From Nitrospirota bacterium (GTDB lineage: Bacteria; UBA2233), in assembly GCA_011620345.1 (NCBI GenBank), contig WOZJ01000016.1, forward strand, positions 23,431-35,142: 11,712 nt of DNA. The letters run 5' to 3'. The first letter of the stretch is position 1, and each line of letters opens with the position of its first letter. The position numbers and the translations under genes were made by a program. The notes below the pieces were generated by a model. The model was not told where the DNA came from and did not search any database. It worked only from the letters and a program-made list of their open reading frames with translations. Below are positions 6,190 to 11,712 of the stretch, one piece after another.

Positions 6190-7590
6190 ATGGGAAAGCT
6201 CTTTGGGACGGACGGGATAAGGGGTGTCGCCAACAAGGAGCTACTGGTGCCCGAAACCGTCGTACGCGTTGGGAAAGCGATCGGGATCTCGCTCAAGAAG
6301 GGGCAGGCCAGGCACGGCAAGGTCCTCATCGGCAAGGACACCCGGCTATCGGGGTATCTTATCGAGACGGCCATCTGTTCCGGGCTTTGCGCTGTCGGAG
6401 TGGATCCTTACCTCGTAGGGCCTCTTCCTACGCCGGGTATCGCCTTTTTGACTTCAAACATGCGCGCCGCTTACGGGGTCGTGATTTCGGCCTCGCATAA
6501 CCCTTACTACGATAACGGCATCAAGTTTTTCGATGCAGACGGATTCAAGCTCTCGGACAGCAACGAGGCGGCCATCGAAGAGCTCGTGTTCGCCCCTCCG
6601 CCAGGGTACGATGTTTCCCACGGGGATATCGGCAAGGCATTTCGCATTGACGACGCCGTAGGCCGCTACGTCGTCCACTTGAAGTACGCCTTCCCCAAAC
6701 ACATGGACCTCGAAGGAGTACGGATTGTGCTCGATTGCGCCAACGGCGCTGCCTACAAGGTGGCGCCTTGGGTGTTCGAAGAGCTGGGCGCCGAGGTGAT
6801 TGTCATGAACGACGAGCCCGACGGGACGAACATTAATGAACGATGCGGCGCAATCCATCCTGAAGCCATGGCAAAAAAGGTCGTAGAGGTCAACGCCCAC
6901 TTGGGCCTCGCGCTCGATGGCGATGCCGACAGGGCCATCTTGGCCGACGAAAAAGGGGAGATTGTCCACGGCGATCAAGTGCTCGCCATGTGTGCGACCG
7001 CTTGGGCAAAGGAAGGCAGGCTCAAGCGCAACCTTGTCGTTGCTACCGTAATGAGTACGATGGCGCTAGACAGGTTTTTGGCCGAACGGGGCATCGGGCT
7101 TCTAAGGACGCAGGTGGGCGACCGTTATGTTGTCGAAGCGATGCGCCGTGAAGGGGCCAACATAGGAGGCGAATCATCGGGCCATTTCGTGTTCTCCGAT
7201 CACTCGACCTCAGGGGACGGCATCTTGACGGCGCTGATGGTCCTCGAATTGATGCTAAAGGCAAACCGTCCGCTCTCCGAACTCGAGCGGATCCTCGAGC
7301 CTTCACCTCAGGTCTTGCTGAACGTCGAGACCAACGGCCATACGGCGGAGCTTCTTTCGGGCGAAACGTTCCAGGCCAGCATCCGCCGTCTCGAGCAAAA
7401 AATAGGGAAGACGGGCCGTGTATTCGTCCGAGCCTCGGGCACGCAGCCGCTCATCCGTATCCTCATCGAAGGCGAAGACCGGGCGGTTCTAGACGACGTC
7501 GGGCAAGAAATTCTCGAAGCGATCCAGGGGTTGAATGGAAACGCAAAGGGAGCGTTTGGAGGCAATGGCCGAAATGCGCTTGGGAGTTAA
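6190..7590 (+). CDS. glmM: Phosphoglucosamine mutase GlmM
   Basis: GlmM converts glucosamine-6-phosphate to glucosamine-1-phosphate on the way to UDP-GlcNAc for peptidoglycan and LPS. The 466-residue product shows the N-terminal KLFGTDGIRG, the phosphoserine loop ISASHNP (99-105) with the phosphorylated Ser at 102 as in E. coli, the metal loop DGDADR (243-248), the sugar loop GESSGH (327-332), and the phosphate-binding RASGT (414-418), followed by Q where E is usual (GTQP against GTEP). ATG 6190 follows AAGGGG (6176-6181) at an 8-nt spacer. The last 18 or so residues form a Gly/Asn-rich tail (NGNAKGAFGGNGRNALGS) that is not needed by the fold and coincides with the overlap with the pdxJ start region. 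It has its own predicted promoter, separating it somewhat from cdaA and cdaR. In other bacteria CdaA binds and is modulated by GlmM. Confidence 0.97.
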   Translation: MGKLFGTDGIRGVANKELLVPETVVRVGKAIGISLKKGQARHGKVLIGKDTRLSGYLIETAICSGLCAVGVDPYLVGPLPTPGIAFLTSNMRAAYGVVISASHNPYYDNGIKFFDADGFKLSDSNEAAIEELVFAPPPGYDVSHGDIGKAFRIDDAVGRYVVHLKYAFPKHMDLEGVRIVLDCANGAAYKVAPWVFEELGAEVIVMNDEPDGTNINERCGAIHPEAMAKKVVEVNAHLGLALDGDADRAILADEKGEIVHGDQVLAMCATAWAKEGRLKRNLVVATVMSTMALDRFLAERGIGLLRTQVGDRYVVEAMRREGANIGGESSGHFVFSDHSTSGDGILTALMVLELMLKANRPLSELERILEPSPQVLLNVETNGHTAELLSGETFQASIRRLEQKIGKTGRVFVRASGTQPLIRILIEGEDRAVLDDVGQEILEAIQGLNGNAKGAFGGNGRNALGS

Positions 7591-8290
7591 CGTAGACCAT
7601 GCGGCAACGCTAAGGCAAGCGCGCGGAGGGGCGGAGCCGAACCCCGTCCATGCCGCTTTGCAGGCCGAGCTTGCCGGGGCTACTAGCATCGTCATGCACC
7701 TAAGGGAAGACAGGAGGCATATCCAGGACGAGGACGTCCGGCTGGCAAGAAGGCTGCTTCAGGTTTCCTTGAACCTCGAGATGGCCTTAAACGAGGACAT
7801 CGTTTCGGTGGCCCTCGAGGTACGCCCGGCACAGGCAACGCTCGTCCCAGAAAAGCGCAAGGAGCTCACGACCGAAGGGGGGCTGGAGCTTACCGGGTTG
7901 AGCCAAGAGGCGCTCGGCCTTTTGGAGCGGCTCAAGGATGCCGGCATTCGAACCTTTGCGTTCATCGAGCCCGAGTTGGCCCAAATCCTGCGGGCAAAAG
8001 AGCTCGGGCTTACGGGCGTGGAGCTCCATACGGGCCGGTATGCGAACCGTCTTTTTGGTATGGATGCCTGGCAGGGCGAATGGGCTAGGATAGAGGCTGC
8101 CGCGCAAAAGGCCCACGCCTTGGGGCTTGTCGTTGCGGCGGGGCACGGGCTGAACTACCAAAACGTCCGGCCGATCGTCAAGATTCCTTCCATAGAAGAG
8201 CTCAACATAGGCCACAGCATTATTTCAAGGAGCGTTTTCGTCGGTATTTTTCAAGCGACCCTGGACATGCTCGCGCTGACCCAGCGCTAG
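7574..8290 (+). CDS. pdxJ: Pyridoxine 5'-phosphate synthase PdxJ
   Basis: PdxJ condenses 1-deoxy-D-xylulose 5-phosphate with 3-amino-2-oxopropyl phosphate to give pyridoxine 5'-phosphate, the last ring-forming step of the DXP-dependent vitamin B6 pathway; it is a cytoplasmic TIM barrel. With the start used here (238 aa) the landmarks are LGVNVDHAATLRQARGG (3-19), HLREDRRHI (42-50), NLEMA with the catalytic Glu at 69, FIEPE (130-134), ELHTGRYA (150-157), AGHGLNY with His 191, and ELNIGHSIISRSVFVG (209-224). All are intact. Three in-frame ATGs exist (7535, 7565, 7574). I chose 7574 because GGAGG (7558-7562) is 11 nt upstream and the protein then starts with MRLGVNVDH. ATG 7565 (MAEMRLGVNVDH) matches the E. 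coli N-terminus but sits only 2 nt from GGAGG. It overlaps the glmM end. acpS, commonly next to pdxJ, is absent here. Confidence 0.96.
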   Translation: MRLGVNVDHAATLRQARGGAEPNPVHAALQAELAGATSIVMHLREDRRHIQDEDVRLARRLLQVSLNLEMALNEDIVSVALEVRPAQATLVPEKRKELTTEGGLELTGLSQEALGLLERLKDAGIRTFAFIEPELAQILRAKELGLTGVELHTGRYANRLFGMDAWQGEWARIEAAAQKAHALGLVVAAGHGLNYQNVRPIVKIPSIEELNIGHSIISRSVFVGIFQATLDMLALTQR

Positions 8291-8302
8291 GAGCCTTACA
8301 CC

Positions 8303-9889
8303 ATGCGGCTTGCGACCAACGAGCTTATGCGTGAGGTAGACAGGATCACGATCGAGGAAGTCGGGATCCCAGGGGCAGTGCTTATGGAAAACGCGGGTAG
8401 GGCGATCGCTGGCGCCATCGAGCGGGAGTTCGGAGGCCGGCTTGCCTCCCGTTCGGCGCTTGTCGTCTCCGGCAGGGGCAACAACGGGGGCGACGGGAGC
8501 GTGATCGCCAGGGTGCTCTTAGACTTGGGCTGGCGCGTTCGATGCCTGTTGCTTTCAAGGCTAGAAGAATTAAAGGGCGATGCGGCGCTCCATTTTGGTG
8601 TCCTCAAAAGGCTTTATCCGGAGGCCGTCTTGGAAGTGCCCGATCAAGAAGCCCTTGAGCACGCCCTTAAGGCTAATGAGGCCTCCCATGCCGCGCTCGT
8701 CGTGGATGCGATCCTCGGGACCGGCATTCAAAGGCCCGTCGAGGGGCTGACAGAGGCGGCAATCGTCATGGTGAACGGGCTTGGCGGGCTTGTCGTGAGC
8801 GTGGACATAGCCAGCGGAGTGAACGGCTCGACGGGGAAGGTCATGGGCGAGGCCGTTCGTGCAAAGAAGACCTACCCGATAGGGCTCATGAAGCTTGGCC
8901 AGGCGCTTTATCCGGGTGCCGATTACCAAGGAGAGCTCGAGGTCATCGACATCGGGTTTTCAGAAACGACCTACGCTAAGCTCATATTTCCCTATTTTTT
9001 GGGTTGTGAACATGCCTTTGTGGGGGCCCTGCCTAAAAGATCGGCGGACAGCCATAAAGGAACCTACGGCCACGTTCTCGTCGTCGCGGGCTCACGGGGC
9101 AAGACGGGTGCGGCGGTGATGGCCGCTACGGCGGCCGCCAGGGTAGGGGCGGGCCTGGTAACGCTCGCGATTCCGGCCTCCGAGTACTCCCAGGCCTCGG
9201 CAAGGCTCCTGGAGGTCATGCAAGCCCCGCTGGAAGCGAGCGCGCTAGGAGAGTTTGCCGCGACGCAAGCCAACTTTGGAGCGCTCGAGGCGCTGCTCGA
9301 GGGCAAGCAAGCCGTCGTGTTCGGCCCCGGGGTCGGTGTTTCGGAAGATACCAGAAAATTCGCCGAGTTTCTTTTTCTGCACGCCAGGGCGCCTGTTGTG
9401 GTGGATGCCGACGGGCTCAATCTGATTGCCCAAGACCCCGCGCTGCTTCAGGGGAAAAGGCCCCCCATGCTCGTCCTAACCCCCCACCCGGGGGAGATGG
9501 CAAGGCTTACCGGGCAAAGCACAAAGGCCGTCCAAAATGACAGGGTCGGGACCGCCAATGCCTACGCGGGCCGCCACGGCGTATTTGTTGTCCTTAAAGG
9601 AGCGAGGACAATTACCGTCTGCCCCGAAGGGCCAGTTTGGGTGAATACATCTGGTTGTCCCGCGATGGCCTCGGGCGGCATGGGAGACGTCCTTTCTGGG
9701 ATGCTGGGCGGGCTTTTAGCCCAGGGGCTTTCTCCTTACGAAGCCATCCCGTTCGGGGTGTTTGCCCACGGGGCCGCGGGCGAGCGGATGGCCGCCCTTA
9801 AGGGAACCTACGGGTTGCTCGCCGGCGACTTGTTAGGAGCGTTGCCCTCCATCTTTGGCGACTACGTAGCCCAAAATCCCGGCCGTTAA
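8303..9889 (+). CDS. nnr: Bifunctional NAD(P)H-hydrate epimerase / ADP-dependent NAD(P)H-hydrate dehydratase
   Basis: This fused YjeF-type enzyme repairs hydrated NADH and NADPH: the N-terminal domain interconverts the R and S hydrates and the C-terminal ribokinase-like domain dehydrates the S form using ADP. The epimerase half (about 1-225) has NELMREVD at the start, GRGNNGGDG (57-65), VVDAILGTG (133-141) with the catalytic Asp, and VSVDIASGVNG (165-175). The dehydratase half (about 240-525) has KGTYGHVLVVAGS (252-264), DADGLNLI (368-375), LTPHPGEMARLTG (392-404), and SGCPAMASGGMGDVLSG (450-466). Two deviations stand out: DIASG where DIPSG is usual, and GCPAM where GNPAM or GNAGM is usual, although the GGMGD anion-hole part is intact. 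Length (528 aa) is normal. ATG 8303 follows AGGAG (8289-8293) at 9 nt, overlapping the pdxJ stop, so coupling with pdxJ is likely. Confidence 0.95.
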   Translation: MRLATNELMREVDRITIEEVGIPGAVLMENAGRAIAGAIEREFGGRLASRSALVVSGRGNNGGDGSVIARVLLDLGWRVRCLLLSRLEELKGDAALHFGVLKRLYPEAVLEVPDQEALEHALKANEASHAALVVDAILGTGIQRPVEGLTEAAIVMVNGLGGLVVSVDIASGVNGSTGKVMGEAVRAKKTYPIGLMKLGQALYPGADYQGELEVIDIGFSETTYAKLIFPYFLGCEHAFVGALPKRSADSHKGTYGHVLVVAGSRGKTGAAVMAATAAARVGAGLVTLAIPASEYSQASARLLEVMQAPLEASALGEFAATQANFGALEALLEGKQAVVFGPGVGVSEDTRKFAEFLFLHARAPVVVDADGLNLIAQDPALLQGKRPPMLVLTPHPGEMARLTGQSTKAVQNDRVGTANAYAGRHGVFVVLKGARTITVCPEGPVWVNTSGCPAMASGGMGDVLSGMLGGLLAQGLSPYEAIPFGVFAHGAAGERMAALKGTYGLLAGDLLGALPSIFGDYVAQNPGR

Positions 9890-9892
9890 TGA

Positions 9893-9952
9893 ATGGCCTC
9901 AACCTTTTTGGGTGGCCAGGTGGCGGCAAAAGGCGAACCAAGTAGCCCGTGA
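9893..9952 (+). other. 19-codon mini-ORF coupled to the tsaE start by a TGATG overlap
   Basis: In the 60-nt spacer between nnr and tsaE, ATG 9893 opens a frame encoding MASTFLGGQVAAKGEPSSP and ending with TGA at 9950-9952, whose last base is the first base of the tsaE ATG (TGATG). It has no clear ribosome site, although it starts only 4 nt after the nnr stop, so terminating ribosomes could re-initiate. tsaE itself lacks a well-placed ribosome site, which makes translational coupling plausible. The same stretch can form an imperfect hairpin (TGGCC 9894-9898 with GGCCA 9914-9918). It may equally be a chance ORF. Confidence 0.3.
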
Positions 9953-10395
9953 TGGTCGAGCACTATGCGTTGCTCTCCAGCGCCGAGACGCTCGCGTTTG
10001 CCAAGGTATTTGCCCGAAGGCTCGAGCGTTTTCCCGCTTGCGTGTTCTTGGAGGGCCCTCTTGGTGCGGGCAAGACGCTCTTTACGAGGGGCCTTGTCTT
10101 TGGCTTGCTAGGTGCCAAGGCCGCTAGCCAGGTCAAGAGCCCCTCGTTTGTCCTTATCAACGAGTACAAGGGGAAAGAAGGCCCGCTCGTAGCCCATATC
10201 GACTTTTACAGGCTCAAAGGCTGGAAAGAGCTTCTTGATGAAGTGCTCGATTACCTTTCTGCCCCCTGCCTGATCGTGATCGAATGGCCGAAATCGAGCC
10301 AGGGTTTCTTCGTTCCACACGTTCGGCAGGCGTATAATATTTCCATCGAAATCACCGGGCCGAGCGAGCGCCTGTTTACCGTTGAAGAACTCTAA
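9952..10395 (+). CDS. tsaE: tRNA threonylcarbamoyladenosine biosynthesis ATPase TsaE
   Basis: TsaE (YjeE) is the P-loop ATPase that works with TsaB and TsaD to transfer threonylcarbamoyl to A37 of ANN-decoding tRNAs (t6A). The product has 147 residues, normal for the family. It shows FLEGPLGAGKT with Walker A GPLGAGKT at 35-42, SPSFVLINEY (63-72), HIDFYRLK (82-89), and VIEWP (109-113) with the conserved Glu and Trp. The frame is closed by TAG at 9943-9945, so only GTG 9949 or ATG 9952 can be the start; I prefer ATG. No good ribosome site precedes either (AAAAGG at 9928-9933 is too far), which suggests coupling with upstream translation. lysC begins 12 nt after its stop. Position next to nnr is very common in bacteria and supports the call. 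Confidence 0.94.
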   Translation: MVEHYALLSSAETLAFAKVFARRLERFPACVFLEGPLGAGKTLFTRGLVFGLLGAKAASQVKSPSFVLINEYKGKEGPLVAHIDFYRLKGWKELLDEVLDYLSAPCLIVIEWPKSSQGFFVPHVRQAYNISIEITGPSERLFTVEEL

Positions 10396-10407
10396 GAGGT
10401 CAGAGCA

Positions 10408-11628
10408 ATGGCACTCATCGTTCAGAAGTTTGGCGGGACATCGGTTGGGTCTATTGAGCGTATCAAAAATGTGGCTAGGCGTGTAGCAAAAGCAAGGGAC
10501 GCGGGCAACGACGTGGTCGTTGTCGTTTCGGCCATGGCGGGCGAGACGGACAGGCTGCTCAAGCTTGCCAAGGAGCTTTCCCCCATGCCGGACCCTAGAG
10601 AGTTAGACGTCGTGGTCTCCACGGGCGAGCAGGTGAGCGTAGCGCTCCTTTCCATGGCCCTTTTGGATATGGGCCGCAAGGCGCGTAGCTTCCTTGGGTT
10701 TCAGGTTCCGATGCAAACGGACGAGGCGTTTTCTAAGGCTCGTATCGTCCGGATTCCAAACGGGCCGATCCATCAGGCGCTGCATGAAGGCGTCATTCCG
10801 GTCGTTGCGGGCTTTCAGGGGGTTACAAAAGAGGGGTGGATAACCACGCTCGGCCGGGGCGGTTCGGACACGACGGCCGTCGCGCTAGGCTGCGCGATCG
10901 CGGCGGACGTGGTCGAGATCTATACCGACGTGGACGGCGTGTACACGACAGACCCCAACATCTGCCCAAAGGCCAAGAAGCTCGCCAAGGTTTCTTACGA
11001 GGAGATGCTGGAGATGGCAAGTCTGGGCGCAAAGGTTCTTCAGACCCGATGTGTCGAGTTCGGCATGAACTATGGCATGCCTATCCACGTTCGTTCGAGC
11101 TTTAACGACGAGGAGGGAACCTGGATTATGAAAGAAGACGAAAGCATGGAGCGAGAGCACGTTACCGGCATTACCTGCGACCGGAAAGAGGCCAAGGTAA
11201 CGCTCAAGAAGGTCCCAGACAGGCCGGGCATCGCGGCGGCCATTTTAGGGCCTGCCGCCGAACGGGCCATCAACGTGGATATGATCGTCCAGAACGTTTC
11301 AACCGAAGGATTTACAGATTTTTCGTTCACCGTGAACCGTTCTGACCTTCCCTGTGCCAAGGAGCTCATCGAGCCCGTGGCCCGTCAGGTTGGGGCGGAA
11401 ACGGTAGAGACGGCCGACAGCATTGCCAAGGTTTCCATCGTGGGCGTTGGCATGCGCTCGCATGCTGGCATTGCCAAAAAGGTGTTCGAGACGCTGGCCA
11501 AAGAGGGGATCAACATCCAAATGATCTCGACTTCAGAAATTAAAATCTCTGTCGTGATCGATGACCGCTACACGGAGCTCGCCGTCCGCGCGCTCCACGA
11601 CGCCTTCGAGCTCGATAAGGAACCGTAG
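10408..11628 (+). CDS. lysC: Aspartate kinase (aspartokinase), monofunctional with ACT domains
   Basis: Aspartokinase phosphorylates aspartate, the first step toward lysine, diaminopimelate, threonine and methionine. The 406-residue product has the kinase domain (about 1-240) with [11 protein letters not shown] (5-15), [14 protein letters not shown] (37-50), [15 protein letters not shown] (71-85), [15 protein letters not shown] (147-161), and [15 protein letters not shown] (171-185), then two ACT domains (about 260-330, with [13 protein letters not shown]; and about 340-406, with [19 protein letters not shown] and [13 protein letters not shown]). It is the catalytic-plus-ACT alpha form without fused homoserine dehydrogenase, so allosteric inhibition by lysine and/or threonine is likely but cannot be read from sequence. 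ATG 10408 follows AAGAGG (10394-10399) at 8 nt. No lysine riboswitch is possible in the 12-nt gap after tsaE. An internal start for a beta subunit, known in Bacillus, was not evident. Confidence 0.96.
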   Translation: MALIVQKFGGTSVGSIERIKNVARRVAKARDAGNDVVVVVSAMAGETDRLLKLAKELSPMPDPRELDVVVSTGEQVSVALLSMALLDMGRKARSFLGFQVPMQTDEAFSKARIVRIPNGPIHQALHEGVIPVVAGFQGVTKEGWITTLGRGGSDTTAVALGCAIAADVVEIYTDVDGVYTTDPNICPKAKKLAKVSYEEMLEMASLGAKVLQTRCVEFGMNYGMPIHVRSSFNDEEGTWIMKEDESMEREHVTGITCDRKEAKVTLKKVPDRPGIAAAILGPAAERAINVDMIVQNVSTEGFTDFSFTVNRSDLPCAKELIEPVARQVGAETVETADSIAKVSIVGVGMRSHAGIAKKVFETLAKEGINIQMISTSEIKISVVIDDRYTELAVRALHDAFELDKEP

Positions 11629-11652
11629 CGTTAAAGGCTACGCACCGTTATG

Positions 11653-11680
11653 ATAGCCGGGACATTCTTGTCCCGGCTAT
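11653..11680 (+). terminator. Perfect 12-bp hairpin downstream of lysC
   Basis: ATAGCCGGGACA (11653-11664) pairs without mismatch with TGTCCCGGCTAT (11669-11680) around a TTCT loop. It starts 24 nt after the lysC stop and ends 15 nt before the next ATG. The stem is very stable, but the sequence after it is ATATAGAGGA rather than a T run, so intrinsic termination would be weak. It may instead protect the lysC mRNA 3' end, block ribosomes or sit in the leader of the next gene. On the opposite strand no T run follows either. Terminator is the closest available type, not a firm call. Confidence 0.5.
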
Positions 11681-11695
11681 ATATAGAGGAAAACA

Positions 11696-11712
11696 ATGAA
11701 AAATCGGGTGGA
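11696..11712 (+). CDS. Start of an unidentified downstream gene (partial)
   Basis: ATG 11696 is preceded by AGAGGA (11685-11690) with a 5-nt spacer, a good ribosome binding site, and the frame continues to the window end (MKNRV, then cut). The basic first residues are too few to identify the product. The hairpin at 11653-11680 lies immediately upstream and may form its leader or mark an operon boundary. Confidence 0.6.

Noticed and set aside
9894-9918. Hairpin TGGCC...GGCCA after nnr as a terminator
   Set aside because: Only a 5-bp outer stem plus a bulged 3-bp inner part, with no T run after it; not enough for a terminator call.
10333-10338. Perfect TATAAT inside the tsaE 3' end as a lysC promoter
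   Set aside because: No acceptable -35 box at 16-18 nt upstream; a lone -10 match is weak evidence.
11649-11654. TATGAT as a promoter -10 for the gene after lysC
   Set aside because: No -35 match at suitable spacing, and the box overlaps the base of the 12-bp hairpin.
1-11712. CRISPR array, insertion sequence, attachment site, toxin-antitoxin or defence system
   Set aside because: No spaced direct repeats, transposase motifs, terminal repeats or defence-type domains were seen; apart from the small ORFs, every gene is a recognised housekeeping gene.

Overview
The window is a dense, one-direction block of bacterial housekeeping genes, with GC in the mid-50s by eye and every convincing gene on the + strand. 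The order is: tail of an unknown gene, a 50-residue small ORF, a tRNA with a CAU anticodon, tilS, ftsH, folP, cdaA, cdaR, glmM, pdxJ, nnr, tsaE, lysC, and the first codons of another gene. From memory, this order closely resembles the tilS-ftsH-folP-cdaA-cdaR-glmM-pdxJ-(acpS)-nnr-tsaE...lysC neighbourhood of Geobacter-like Deltaproteobacteria (Desulfobacterota and relatives). Parts of it also occur in other phyla. The tRNA-encoded CCA end fits a proteobacterial-type genome. Assignment below that broad level is not possible from this sequence alone.

Layout. Positions 1-360 hold the 3' end of an unknown gene, a small unrecognised ORF with a good ribosome binding site, and a clean tRNA gene (elongator Met more likely than Ile2). 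A strong hairpin with A and T tracts sits at 393-455, just after the tRNA and inside the 5' end of the tilS frame, so the tilS start is uncertain. Positions 378-6045 form a tightly overlapping run: tilS/ftsH overlap by 4 nt, ftsH/folP by about 35, folP/cdaA by 13 and cdaA/cdaR by 28, which implies one mRNA and translational coupling. The only substantial gap (6046-6189) contains a good sigma70-type promoter (TTTACC, 17 nt, TATAAT) that would drive glmM, pdxJ, nnr, tsaE and lysC. A perfect 12-bp hairpin at 11653-11680 separates lysC from the next gene.

Functions. tilS (tRNA lysidine) and tsaE (t6A) act in tRNA anticodon-loop modification. ftsH is the membrane quality-control protease. folP makes dihydropteroate for folate. 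cdaA, cdaR and glmM form the known c-di-AMP synthase, membrane regulator and amino-sugar mutase set linked to cell-wall precursor supply. pdxJ makes pyridoxine phosphate. nnr repairs damaged NAD(P)H. lysC opens the aspartate-family amino-acid pathway (lysine/diaminopimelate, threonine, methionine). All genes look intact with their catalytic motifs.

I found no mobile element, CRISPR array, toxin-antitoxin or defence system, and no convincing novel multi-gene system. The points worth a second look are local: the tRNA/tilS hairpin, the small ORF, the apparently empty acpS slot, the internal glmM promoter, motif deviations in Nnr, a mini-ORF coupled to tsaE, and a marked excess of the hexamer CTCGAG.
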